Below are positions 16,271-25,197 of a stretch of DNA of 64,000 nt, piece by piece. A model generated the notes under the pieces. It worked only from the letters and a program-made list of their open reading frames with translations, did not search any database and had not been told where the DNA came from. How positions within the stretch are numbered: position 1 is the stretch's first letter; the number at the start of each line of letters is the position of its first letter. A program made the translations under genes and the position numbers. Source of the stretch: CAZSHB01 sp964606885 (GTDB lineage Bacteria > Babelota > Babeliae > Babelales > CAIQNR01); assembly GCA_964606885.1 (NCBI GenBank), contig CAZSHB010000004.1, forward strand, positions 21,809 through 85,808, in the 5' to 3' direction.

Positions 16271-16549
16271 TTAACGAGCCTTAACGAGCTCACGAAGATG
16301 TTTACCTGCTTTAAAGCGAGGTACAGTCACTGCTGGAAGATCGATGCGTTGCTTAGTAGAAGGATTAATCCCTTTACGTGCTGGACGCTTTGAAACCCAG
16401 TAGGTACCAAAACCGGTGATAGAAACTTTATCGCCACGACGAAGTGTACGCTCGATAATACGGATAAGAGAGTCAAGAACGCGCCCAACATCTTTTTTGC
16501 TGAACGTTGTTTCTTCACTCAAAGAATTGATCAATTCACTTTTATTCAT
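16271..16549 (-). CDS. hup: HU-family DNA-binding protein
   Basis: 92 residues, the usual HU/IHF length. AAGGAGG lies 4 nt before the ATG. The family core GFGTYWVSKRPARKGINP and the DNA-binding arm (R/K/P-rich, about 53-75) are present. HU bends and compacts DNA as a dimer. IHF cannot be fully excluded, but a single unlinked gene fits HU. It has its own promoter and terminator. Confidence 0.95.
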   Translation of the reverse strand: MNKSELINSLSEETTFSKKDVGRVLDSLIRIIERTLRRGDKVSITGFGTYWVSKRPARKGINPSTKQRIDLPAVTVPRFKAGKHLRELVKAR

Positions 16550-16636
16550 TGATCCTCCTTACAAAAACGGGTTAATAAAACACTGCACTTCACGACTACT
16601 ACTTTTTTAGTGGTGTACTTTTAAAATTTGCCATTT

Positions 16637-16664
16637 AGACTATTTTTTTTTACATCTTTGTCAA
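16637..16664 (-). promoter_or_regulatory. Promoter for HU
   Basis: A perfect -35 TTGACA (16659-16664, minus strand) is followed after 16 nt by TAGTCT (16637-16642), a weak -10. The spacer is A-rich. Confidence 0.5.
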
Positions 16665-16726
16665 TGCAGCAGTCTCTAAAAGTCCTACCTATATACCAAT
16701 ATAAAAATAAATAGTTTGAGGAAAAA

Positions 16727-17548
16727 ATGTTTATCGACACTCATTGTCATATGAATATGATGATTAAAAAAGAATTTGATGTTCCTCTTTCTGATAACTA
16801 TTACCCAACAGCACTTGGTATTGTTGAAGCATGCCAAAGAATACATATTGATATGATTATTAATGTTGGCACCAGCAGAGTAGAGAGTGATAACTGCATT
16901 ACCCTTGCGCAAGATTTTGCTATAGTCTACGCCGCTATTGGAACACATCCTAATGATGCTACAGAAAGCTGGAAAAATGACATTGCTCATTACAAAAAGC
17001 TTGCAATGCATAAATACGATAACAAGATTGTTGCCATTGGCGAAACAGGACTTGATTATCATTACCCTAACTACAACAAACAGCTTCAGTACGATGTTTT
17101 CAAAGCACAAATAGAAATTGCACTTGAATACGATCTTGCTCTTATTATTCATACCCGTGATGCACAAGATGAAACATTACATATTCTTGAAGAATACAAA
17201 CACCAAGGAATACGGGGCGTTATTCACTGTTTTTCTGAAGATCTGCTATTTGCTCAGCACGCACAGAAACTTGGGTTTGCAATCGGTATTGGGGGCACTA
17301 TCACCTATCCAAAAAATGGAATGCTGCGTGAAGTGTGCAGAACCATGCCGCTCAGTTCTATCATCTTAGAAACTGATGCGCCGTTTTTGCCACCACAACC
17401 GTTACGTGGCACACAAAACAGTCCAACCAATATTCCTATGATTGCTCAGTATCTTGCAGATCTTAAAGAAACCTCGATCAACGATGTTGGCGTTACCACC
17501 AGTCAAACAGCGCGTACGCTTTTTACCATTGATCAGTATCATCGTTAA
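16727..17548 (+). CDS. tatD: TatD family metal-dependent deoxyribonuclease
   Basis: 273 residues with TTGAGG upstream. The metal ligands of the TatD amidohydrolase fold are all visible: H6 and H8 (THCH), E106 (GETGLD), H142 (IHTR), H167 (IHCF) and D217 (ETDAP). Family members are 3'-5' DNA exonucleases and may also act on D-aminoacyl-tRNA. It overlaps the convergent membrane-protein gene by 26 nt at the 3' end. Confidence 0.93.
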   Translation: MFIDTHCHMNMMIKKEFDVPLSDNYYPTALGIVEACQRIHIDMIINVGTSRVESDNCITLAQDFAIVYAAIGTHPNDATESWKNDIAHYKKLAMHKYDNKIVAIGETGLDYHYPNYNKQLQYDVFKAQIEIALEYDLALIIHTRDAQDETLHILEEYKHQGIRGVIHCFSEDLLFAQHAQKLGFAIGIGGTITYPKNGMLREVCRTMPLSSIILETDAPFLPPQPLRGTQNSPTNIPMIAQYLADLKETSINDVGVTTSQTARTLFTIDQYHR

Positions 17549-18116
17549 AAACGTTATGCGTGTTATGCGCATGCGTACTATTTGTATGTGTATTGTTGTG
17601 ATGCATTGTTGATGTTGCCGTTTTTGCTATTCCTGACAGTAAGAAGCTGACTAAGGCCATGCCAATAATTGAACCTTGCAACAAGAAATAGACAATCATA
17701 TCGGTAAAATACGTAAGTACTTGTGATGATGCTGCGAGCGTCATCCATGTACCACCAATAAACAAAAGATAGACCATGGCCAAGGTCGTTAAAAATTTAA
17801 ACTGAGAAATGACCTGTTGGTATCGCATGGTCATATACGCTCTAAAAAGAATCATAAACATATGTAATCCAATTACACACACCACACGAGGGACTATAAT
17901 AGTCATAATCAGTGACAACCAGTTATTAACAACCACTTGCAAAAACAAGAGCGAGAAAGCAATAAGTAAAAACGATACGGTTAACCACAGTGAAATTCTG
18001 TTCCATGAAACAGGAAACCCCGCATACACCCACCCCTTAAAGACATATAAACAGGCCATAATAATAATCCATGTTGTCACAACTGAACTTAACAATAACA
18101 ATGTCTGACTTATCAT
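17523..18116 (-). CDS. Multi-pass membrane protein with His/Asn/Thr tail, unknown
   Basis: 197 residues with AAAGGTG upstream of the ATG. There are five likely membrane helices (about 5-27, 40-63, 70-95, 107-130, 136-163) and a cytoplasmic or periplasmic tail in which H, N and T dominate (HHNNTHTNSTHAHNTH). The tail could bind divalent metal, which is inference from composition only. No family recognised. The 3' end overlaps tatD on the opposite strand. Confidence 0.7.
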   Translation of the reverse strand: MISQTLLLLSSVVTTWIIIMACLYVFKGWVYAGFPVSWNRISLWLTVSFLLIAFSLLFLQVVVNNWLSLIMTIIVPRVVCVIGLHMFMILFRAYMTMRYQQVISQFKFLTTLAMVYLLFIGGTWMTLAASSQVLTYFTDMIVYFLLQGSIIGMALVSFLLSGIAKTATSTMHHNNTHTNSTHAHNTHNVFNDDTDQW

Positions 18117-18259
18117 ACGTAGGCACCTTTTTAGCTAAATAACGCAACTTATACGGATCATGGCATACGGCATAAAAGTGGTTCAAGAGTTTTTATAAAG
18201 ACAAACAATACAAAAAAACATAGACTATACTGATATTTTTGACTCTTTAAGGAGCTTTT

Positions 18260-19639
18260 ATGAACGAATATATTTACGCGTTTTTAGGGTACATGACCGT
18301 TATTGCCGCACTTGGTTGGTGGTTTAGTAGCAAGTCTACTTCATCTGACGATTTTGCCCTAGGCAATAGATCACTTAATTATGTGGCGACTGCAATTGCT
18401 GCCCATTCAAGCGATATGAGCATCTGGCTTTTTATGGGTTTGCCCGCAGCCATCTTTGTCTCTGGTATGACCGCCGCTTGGATTCCACTTGGCCTAACGC
18501 TGGGTATGTATCTTTCATGGAGCTATGTTGCACAACCGCTGCGTACACAAAGTGAACACCATAAAAGCGTAACCCTTGGGTCTTTTTTTTCTGCACATTT
18601 TCAAGATAAAAGCGGGGCTATACGTGCATTAACCGGTTTACTCTCGCTTCTGTTTTTTATCTTCTACATTTCATCAGGTTTAGTTGGTATGGGTTTAATG
18701 TTTGAATCTACGTTCAAACTTAACTACCACATTGGTATGGGTATTGCTCTGTTAACAACGGTTGCCTACACCCTACTTGGTGGTTTTTTAGCGGTTGCCT
18801 GGTGCGACTTATTCCAAGGTATATTCTTAGTAGCAGCTATTGTCTTGGTACCGATTTTAGCCTGGTTTAATCTGCCAGCAAGCCATTGCTTAACCACAGC
18901 AGCACAACTTAAAAATGTATCCCTTTCTATTATGCCCACCTCGTACACCGAACTTTTGAGCGCTCTGACACTTGCAGTAGGTTGGGGACTTGGCTACTTT
19001 GGCCAACCACATATTCTCATTAACTTTATGGCAAGCGAAAAATCAGCTTCTCTTACTAAAGCAAAATGGGTCGGCATGGTTTGGCAACTCTTAACGCTTG
19101 GTGCAGCAGTTGCTGTAGGTTTAATTGGTATTATTTATTTCTTTGATTGTTCAGTTTCTCCACAACTTATTTTTATCACCATGGTGCAAGACCTCTTTAA
19201 TCCTCTTGCTGCAGGCGTAGTCTTATGTGCTATTGTAGCTGCCGGTCTCACCACCATTGATACGCAAATTTTAGTGACCGCTTCTACTTTTGCAAAAGAC
19301 TTGTACCAGCCCTTTATTAACCCAAAAGCAACCGAAAAAGAACTGCTTTTTGTTACTAAATTAGGTGTTGTGCTCTTACCATGTCTTTCGTTTGCCGTTG
19401 CGTTTAGCAAACATGCTTCAGTCTACGGACTGGTTGATTATGCATGGAGCGGACTTGGATCATGCTTTGGTCCAGTGGTCTTAGTGGCGCTGTATGGGAC
19501 ACGCAAAAAAGTCAGCACCGTTATTATTGGTATGCTAACAGCCGGATTTATTGCAGGCGTCTGGCCATTGCTCAACATCCCTGTGCAATCTATGATTCCT
19601 GCCTTTGTTACCAATCTTTTAATTTTACTGTTCTTATAA
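18260..19639 (+). CDS. Sodium:solute symporter family protein (PutP-like)
   Basis: 459 residues with AAGGAG upstream of the ATG. About 12 or 13 membrane helices are visible. The N-terminal part resembles PutP: SSDDFALGNRSLNYVATA followed by the S-S-D-M-S-x-W-L helix. The SSS family imports proline, pantothenate, sugars or other solutes with sodium. The likely substrate is proline or another amino acid, but this cannot be fixed from sequence alone. It is a single-gene unit followed by hairpins. Confidence 0.88.
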   Translation: MNEYIYAFLGYMTVIAALGWWFSSKSTSSDDFALGNRSLNYVATAIAAHSSDMSIWLFMGLPAAIFVSGMTAAWIPLGLTLGMYLSWSYVAQPLRTQSEHHKSVTLGSFFSAHFQDKSGAIRALTGLLSLLFFIFYISSGLVGMGLMFESTFKLNYHIGMGIALLTTVAYTLLGGFLAVAWCDLFQGIFLVAAIVLVPILAWFNLPASHCLTTAAQLKNVSLSIMPTSYTELLSALTLAVGWGLGYFGQPHILINFMASEKSASLTKAKWVGMVWQLLTLGAAVAVGLIGIIYFFDCSVSPQLIFITMVQDLFNPLAAGVVLCAIVAAGLTTIDTQILVTASTFAKDLYQPFINPKATEKELLFVTKLGVVLLPCLSFAVAFSKHASVYGLVDYAWSGLGSCFGPVVLVALYGTRKKVSTVIIGMLTAGFIAGVWPLLNIPVQSMIPAFVTNLLILLFL

Positions 19640-19647
19640 AATCTACT

Positions 19648-19740
19648 GGTGGGTAAACAGTTCTACCCACCTACCTCCCTCTTTAACAAGAACCAAAATA
19701 CCAACCTTTGACACAGAAGTTTCCAGGTTGGTATTATTAT
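19648..19740 (+). terminator. Tandem hairpins after the symporter gene
   Basis: The first hairpin is GGTGGGTA (19648-19655) with TACCCACC (19664-19671) and no T-run. The second is an exact 11-bp stem, 19697-19707 with 19725-19735 (AATACCAACCT/AGGTTGGTATT), followed by ATTATTTC. The second probably terminates the symporter transcript. Confidence 0.6.
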
Positions 19741-19770
19741 TTCAAATAGTTAAATACAAAGGGGCTTTTA

Positions 19771-21099
19771 ATGAAGAAACTACTACTCAGCGGAATATTC
19801 CTGCTTACTCAAATAAGTTCGCCACTCTACGGAGCAAGTCGCGCTCAACAAGAATACGCTGCACAACTAGCTGCCGCACAAGCACTCCTTGATCTTGCAG
19901 AACTTGATCTACTGATCGCAGAAGATAGAGACTTTTTTATTTCTATGATGCAAACAGAAAACGTAACCAGAGAAATAGGTACCGACAGTGCTCTTACAAG
20001 AGAAGAACGCAAAGCGCTCAGCACTATAGCCGAAGCTCTTTTAGACATGCATCAAGATAAAACTATCCAATTATCTGTAACCGATAACGACACTATCAGA
20101 ACATATATTAATCCACCAAAAGCACCTTTTATTGCTGCTCCTGAAAAACCAGTCTCTGGGCAAAAAGAAGGTTCTCACGAATGGCACCTAGCAATGCTAC
20201 GGCAAGAACTAAGAACCCGATTAAGCTCACTTGGTGCAGCAGCAAGAGATGCCACTATTAAGTTCTATAATGGAATAGTAAAAGAAAAAAACAAAGCGCT
20301 TAAAGTAATTGAAACAAAAATAGCTGATAGAAAAACTAAGAACAAACCTGCTCTAGAAACAGAAAAAGGTGCTATCCGTACCTTTGTAAAAGAGCTAGAA
20401 AATAAAGTAAAAGAATTAAGAACACAATCAGCACAAAAAATTACTGAACAAAGAATGCAAGAAAAAGCTGCACGTCCTATGGCTGCTGCAGCATCATTAG
20501 AGAGAAAACCAAAAGTTGATTCCATTATTAATCGTTACGCCGAATTAGAATATCAAATCAAAGCACTCCCACAAGAAGATACTTTAGAAACTCTCACAAG
20601 ACGTGCTCAACTGTTTGCTGAAAAAGATGCATTAGCAGATTCTAGTCCCCAACTACAAAGACTGATATCAGAACGATATGCTACCGACATGAAAGAAGCA
20701 CAATCAAGATTAGAACTATTTAAAAAGATCATAACCAATGATAACTATCAGGAAACTAGGCAAGAACTTTTAGCCTTGATTTCAAATCTGGATCCAGATT
20801 TTTTTAATTATCCAAAAGACGGAAAAAAGGAACAAATAAAGCGCATACGAGATTGTTTGATATTTAATAAAACTACTAATTCTTTTAATAAAAAAGCATC
20901 CCTAAGGGCATTACAACAACTAAACAACCTTTGTGAAGAAGCTGCCTTTCTTAAAGATGTTATCACTATGTATCTAGAAACATCTTCTGAAAGACACCCT
21001 TTATCTGGCATACAAATATCAGATTTTATTAATAGTATCGTGCAAAGATTATTTCCCGAAGAACATGTAAAAAAACTTGAAGAAACCATGCTATCTTGA
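19771..21099 (+). CDS. Secreted coiled-coil protein, paralogue 1 (shortened)
   Basis: 442 residues: signal peptide at 1-21 (ending LYGA), then mostly long charged helices likely to form coiled coils. Residues 1-160 are close to identical with the next gene (22-60 almost unchanged). The middle diverges, and QEKAARPMAAA is shared. It stops about 150 residues before its paralogue. A short vestige of the missing end remains at 21105-21152, so this copy seems to have been cut by an internal deletion. No known domain; a secreted structural protein or effector is possible. Confidence 0.8.
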   Translation: MKKLLLSGIFLLTQISSPLYGASRAQQEYAAQLAAAQALLDLAELDLLIAEDRDFFISMMQTENVTREIGTDSALTREERKALSTIAEALLDMHQDKTIQLSVTDNDTIRTYINPPKAPFIAAPEKPVSGQKEGSHEWHLAMLRQELRTRLSSLGAAARDATIKFYNGIVKEKNKALKVIETKIADRKTKNKPALETEKGAIRTFVKELENKVKELRTQSAQKITEQRMQEKAARPMAAAASLERKPKVDSIINRYAELEYQIKALPQEDTLETLTRRAQLFAEKDALADSSPQLQRLISERYATDMKEAQSRLELFKKIITNDNYQETRQELLALISNLDPDFFNYPKDGKKEQIKRIRDCLIFNKTTNSFNKKASLRALQQLNNLCEEAAFLKDVITMYLETSSERHPLSGIQISDFINSIVQRLFPEEHVKKLEETMLS

Positions 21100-21104
21100 T
21101 ATTG

Positions 21105-21152
21105 CCAACTAGAGAAAAAATCGAAAATGTGATTACTACACTCAAAGTATAA
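21105..21152 (+). pseudogene. Vestige of the lost 3' end of paralogue 1
   Basis: In the intergenic space, this 48-bp frame encodes PTREKIENVITTLKV and a stop. The paralogue at 21168-22937 ends PTRPQIEDAITTLKVPQNRR. The frame is shifted relative to the upstream gene, which already stopped at 21099. Confidence 0.75.
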
Positions 21153-21167
21153 AAAGAGGGAATTTTA

Positions 21168-22937
21168 ATGAAGAAACTACTACTCAGCGGAATATGCTTA
21201 CTAACTCACATAAGTTCGCCACTCTACGGAGCAAGTCGCGCTCAACAAGAATATGCTGCACAACTAGCTGCAGCACAAGCAATACTTGATCTTGCAGAAC
21301 TTGATCTACTGATTCAAGCAGATAGAGACTTTTTTATTTCTATGATGCAAACCGAAAACATAAATAGAGAAGAGCAAATCGCGAGTGCTTTAAATAGGGA
21401 TGAACGAACAGCTCTGAGTACCATAGCTCAAGCTCTTTTAGGTATGAATACAGAAAGAACTATTCAATTATCTGTAGCCGATAACGACACTATAAGAACA
21501 TATATCAACCCACCAAAAGCACCTTTCATTGCTGCTCCTGAAAAACCAATCTCTGGACCAAAAGAAGGTTCCCACGAATGGCACCTAGCAATGCTACGAG
21601 AAGAGCTAAGAACCCGATTACATTCACTTGGTGCAGCAGCAAGAGATGTAACTATTGAAGCTTATGAAAAACTTCTTAAAGAAAAAGATGCTGCACTTAA
21701 AGCAATTCAGAAAAAAATAACTATGGCTTCTTCTAAAGATAAAAAGAAAGTTGAAGCGCAAAACGCATCTGAAAAGAGTGCTCTTAACGCATTTGTACAA
21801 GAATTAAGAACTACACTCATCGACCTCAAAAATAAAGCTGGCCAAGCACTCACTCAAAACAGAATGCAAGAAAAAGCTGCACGCCCTATGGCTGCAGCAC
21901 CAACATTAGAAAGAAAAGTAACAACTGATATTGATCGTTACTATGAACTAGAAGATGAAATAAACAACCTACCAAAAGAAAAATCAATAAAGAATCTCAA
22001 AAAATATGCCGCTCTTGTAACTGAAAAAGATGCCTTAGTAGCTAATAGCCCTAAACTACAACAACATGTAGCCAAAGAATCTGAAAAAGCACTTGCCAGA
22101 ATACAAGAACAAATAACAAGCATAAGAGCATCTATAACACCTCAGAATGTTATACCGGTTAGAAATACCATTATGAATATGGTATATAATTTGAATCCTG
22201 ATTTTTTAGATTATCCAAAAGATGACAAAAAAGAACAAATCGATGACATGTTAAATAAAATGTTAGTTGATGAAGAAACGCTCATTATTAATACAAATAT
22301 ATCGATTGCCAACTTAAGAAGCATGCAAAACCTTTCTCCTGAACTTGATGTTCTTCGAAATATGTTGATTGTTTTCTTAGAGACAGGTTCTGAGCAACGT
22401 CCTGTAACAGGACAAGAAATATCAGGCTTGTTTGATATGGTAAACCAAAGATTATTTCCTGAAGAACAGATTAAAGTATTTAAGGAAGTAGTACTTCAAC
22501 AAAAACCTAAACAACCTCAGGTCGTTCCAAGTACACTAGAAAAATTACAAAATTCAACTACAACTATTCTTACTCTATTGACTCCGATAAATCCATCCAA
22601 CTTACCACTTCAAACAAGACTCGAACTTGCAACTCAAGTGGGTAACGCTATTGAGACTTTACAACGCGAATTAGCTCGAGAAAGTGAAATTGATATTATG
22701 GCAAGCAATGCAGTTCTTGATCACATACAAAATACTCTTATAGTCTATCAAGATGATAATAACACTGTTAATGTGCCCTCAACAATTACTGCTCTTAACG
22801 GACTCAGAGCACTTACTCCTATTATGAATCTTGCGCGCGATCTGCTTATTGCACACTTGCGAATTACACTCAACCCAACTAGACCACAAATTGAAGATGC
22901 AATTACTACACTCAAAGTTCCACAAAACCGTCGCTAA
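21168..22937 (+). CDS. Secreted coiled-coil protein, paralogue 2
   Basis: 589 residues with a GAGGG ribosome-binding site. The signal peptide (1-21), an alanine-rich helix AAQLAAAQAILDLAELDLL and most of the first 160 residues match the upstream paralogue. Predicted helices continue to the end, with charged coiled-coil segments around 165-330. The C-terminal 130 residues (from about 450) are absent from the upstream copy apart from its vestige. Function unknown; no catalytic motif seen. A strong terminator follows. Confidence 0.8.
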   Translation: MKKLLLSGICLLTHISSPLYGASRAQQEYAAQLAAAQAILDLAELDLLIQADRDFFISMMQTENINREEQIASALNRDERTALSTIAQALLGMNTERTIQLSVADNDTIRTYINPPKAPFIAAPEKPISGPKEGSHEWHLAMLREELRTRLHSLGAAARDVTIEAYEKLLKEKDAALKAIQKKITMASSKDKKKVEAQNASEKSALNAFVQELRTTLIDLKNKAGQALTQNRMQEKAARPMAAAPTLERKVTTDIDRYYELEDEINNLPKEKSIKNLKKYAALVTEKDALVANSPKLQQHVAKESEKALARIQEQITSIRASITPQNVIPVRNTIMNMVYNLNPDFLDYPKDDKKEQIDDMLNKMLVDEETLIINTNISIANLRSMQNLSPELDVLRNMLIVFLETGSEQRPVTGQEISGLFDMVNQRLFPEEQIKVFKEVVLQQKPKQPQVVPSTLEKLQNSTTTILTLLTPINPSNLPLQTRLELATQVGNAIETLQRELARESEIDIMASNAVLDHIQNTLIVYQDDNNTVNVPSTITALNGLRALTPIMNLARDLLIAHLRITLNPTRPQIEDAITTLKVPQNRR

Positions 22938-22950
22938 AATAGCTACAACA

Positions 22951-22987
22951 AAAAAAGGCTGTTCAATAAAAAGAACAGCCTTTTTTT
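22951..22987 (+). terminator. Strong Rho-independent terminator
   Basis: AAAAAAGGCTGTTC (22951-22964) pairs with GAACAGCCTTTTTT from 22973, around an 8-nt loop, with a T-run to 22987. The A-run on the other side lets it serve both strands. Confidence 0.9.
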
Positions 22988-23017
22988 ATAACTTTGTTCT
23001 CTAGACAGATCGCTTAT

Positions 23018-23458
23018 TTAACCACGGTCCAACACAATATGGGACGCTGCACCAACGGCAAAAAAAAGCGCGCTAGAAAACAGCAGCACGCTGTACCCTG
23101 GAAACGATGCTAAGACGGCAAGCGCCACTAAAAAGGGAACGCTGGTAACAAACCACAACTTATGAAAAAGCCCACGATGGCGGGCAAGCACGGGTAATAA
23201 TGCCAAAAAACTCATAATCACAAAAAGCTGCCAAATCTGTTTATAGGCAAGATAAATTAAAAACACGGTAAGCATCCGGTAAAAGATACTTTGTCCCTTG
23301 CTTTTAATATCAACATCGGGAAACAAAGAACCGAGCAAACAGATAACACCCCATTGCACTGCAACGAGCGGCGTAGCTTTAATATAATGGGTGATGGTAA
23401 AGTAAGTAATTGCGTAGGCAGCTGCACCACCTACCAGATGAACTCTATAGCCTGGCAT
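23018..23458 (-). CDS. YdjM/DUF457-like membrane metal-dependent hydrolase
   Basis: 146 residues from the ATG at 23458, which puts MPGYRVH at the N-terminus as in the family and has GTGAG upstream. The frame is open to 23566 but that part overlaps the SpoIID-like gene. Motifs typical of this family are H7, GSLFPDVD, RGLFHK and SHIVLD, with four membrane helices. Conserved H and D residues suggest a metal site. The physiological substrate is unknown. The C-terminus is shorter than in many relatives. Confidence 0.72.
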   Translation of the reverse strand: MPGYRVHLVGGAAAYAITYFTITHYIKATPLVAVQWGVICLLGSLFPDVDIKSKGQSIFYRMLTVFLIYLAYKQIWQLFVIMSFLALLPVLARHRGLFHKLWFVTSVPFLVALAVLASFPGYSVLLFSSALFFAVGAASHIVLDRG

Positions 23459-23543
23459 ACTCAATCTCACTTTTTTATTTTTTACAATGCATCTTGCTAA
23501 CAACACCCACCTACACTGAAATAATAGCGTTTCAGGTACTATT

Positions 23544-24686
23544 TTATTCAGGTGTTGTTTTTTCAACTAACATAAACTGCGTACCTGGGTAATAAAACAT
23601 CAAGATATCTTGATAATCCCAGCCTTCATCAACCATGGTTCGCGCTCCCCACTGACACAATCCTACATGGTGCCCATACCCGCGGCCAGTAAATGTGACG
23701 GTTGCGCCCCGCTTGCTAATAGCATAGCAATGGCTCTTAATATCTTTAAGCGCCTTGTAGAGCTGTTGAGCCGTTAAAGTAATGGTATTTTTCTTCGTTT
23801 TGAGAGCAATTTTTTTAACAAGACCAGCATCATCATGATGATCTACATGAATATCTTTTATATCGTGAATCATCGCATCATGTACTTCTTGCACGAGCTG
23901 GCGTAACTGCTCTAACGAATACGACGCAGACCATGAGTACAACTTACAAGTCTTACAATAGGTACACGCATAGTCACGCGCCAAATAGGGAGCTTTTTTA
24001 AAATCAACTAACTTTGCACTTTTTGCAGGAATAATACCGCCGCAACAACAATCAAACATCGCTAAGATTGGCTTACCGTTATACCCAAGAAATACTCGTT
24101 CTGTTTCTTTAACTGCTTGGCGAATCACTGGGCAACCATGCGAGCCTGTGTACGTTTGATGATGATTAGTATTACGGATATGGTATGCAAGCTTTTTTTC
24201 GCGCGCAGTCAGTAATTGATACAACACATAACTACGGCTTGCAATGGCAAGTACCTTTTGTACCTCCAACGGCCAGCCAGGCCAACTTTCCGTTTTTAAC
24301 ACAGAAAATACGTATTCTTCTAAACCAACCACACTCATCAACAGCCAACTATTCTGACTACGCACTAACAGCAAACGACCATCATACGGTTGACCATTAA
24401 CAGCACATGCTTGCTTACCTAAGGGTTCAATCCACAACTGTGTGCGTTCAAAAAGACAGCTATTAATATGAATATTATTTTTATTAACTGATATATCAAA
24501 TTCAAAAAAAGTGGCTTTAAGAGGAATCTCTTTTTTGGTCACGCCATCACGCACTACCATACCTTCAGGATTACTGATCACCCATGTTTGACATGTTGTT
24601 TCTTCTAGAAGAACACGCACAAAAACCGCATCTAACGATGACGTACCAAGTAAAAAAAGTAAGCCTATGTTATATAAAAATTTCAT
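23544..24686 (-). CDS. SpoIID/LytB domain protein
   Basis: 380 residues from the ATG at 24686, where a signal peptide begins (MKFLYNIGLLFLLGTSSLDA). The frame is open to 24704. The SpoIID domain spans about 125-370: LEEYVFSVLKTESWPGWPLEVQKVLAIASRSY, a cysteine-rich CCCGG region, and the end motif GRGYGHHVGLCQWGA. In sporulating bacteria SpoIID is a lytic transglycosylase that cuts peptidoglycan lacking stem peptides. In non-sporulating Gram-negative lineages such proteins remodel the wall. It overlaps the RNase H gene by 17 nt. Confidence 0.85.
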   Translation of the reverse strand: MKFLYNIGLLFLLGTSSLDAVFVRVLLEETTCQTWVISNPEGMVVRDGVTKKEIPLKATFFEFDISVNKNNIHINSCLFERTQLWIEPLGKQACAVNGQPYDGRLLLVRSQNSWLLMSVVGLEEYVFSVLKTESWPGWPLEVQKVLAIASRSYVLYQLLTAREKKLAYHIRNTNHHQTYTGSHGCPVIRQAVKETERVFLGYNGKPILAMFDCCCGGIIPAKSAKLVDFKKAPYLARDYACTYCKTCKLYSWSASYSLEQLRQLVQEVHDAMIHDIKDIHVDHHDDAGLVKKIALKTKKNTITLTAQQLYKALKDIKSHCYAISKRGATVTFTGRGYGHHVGLCQWGARTMVDEGWDYQDILMFYYPGTQFMLVEKTTPE

Positions 24687-25197
24687 GGGTACGGAGTACA
24701 TCAAGTATAGTTAAGGGAAGAGATATTTTTTTATCAACACCAAGATTAGCAAGACGATCTGCTTCTTGGTTATATTCACGCAAAACATGAGCGCATGTAT
24801 AAGAAACTGATTCAAGACAAAGATTCGCAAGATCATACAACTGTCTTAGCTCATGCTTTTTAACGCGATACTCTTTGTTCATCTGTTTAATAAGCAACTC
24901 AGAATCGGAGATAATCTGCACGGTATCTTCTGGCTTTAATTCTTTTTTTAAAAGCAATAAACCAATAACAAGCGCCAAATACTCAGCTTCGTTATTCGTT
25001 TTAGTTCCAAGATAAAATCCTTTTTGCGCAAAGACCTGTTCATCTTTTTTAATAAAGATGCCAGCACCTGCAGGACCCGGGTTACCACGAGAAGCACCGT
25101 CAACTGAAATTCTCCAGAGTACGCCCTGTTCTAATTTTTGCTCTGGCACAAAGATATCTTTGATACATTCAAAGATAGAACGTTGCTTATGCGGCAC
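24670..25197 (-). CDS. rnhA: Ribonuclease HI family protein
   Basis: 175 residues from the GTG at 25197, which has AGGAGG 6 nt upstream. An ATG at 25203 lies directly on that site, and the frame is open to 25272. The catalytic set is visible: D in VDGASRGNPG, E in NNEAEYLAL, D in ISDSELL and D in EADRLAN. The enzyme cuts the RNA strand of RNA-DNA hybrids. It overlaps the zinc-ribbon gene upstream and the SpoIID-like gene downstream, so translation of the three is probably coupled. Confidence 0.88.
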   Translation of the reverse strand: MPHKQRSIFECIKDIFVPEQKLEQGVLWRISVDGASRGNPGPAGAGIFIKKDEQVFAQKGFYLGTKTNNEAEYLALVIGLLLLKKELKPEDTVQIISDSELLIKQMNKEYRVKKHELRQLYDLANLCLESVSYTCAHVLREYNQEADRLANLGVDKKISLPLTILDVLRTHEIFI

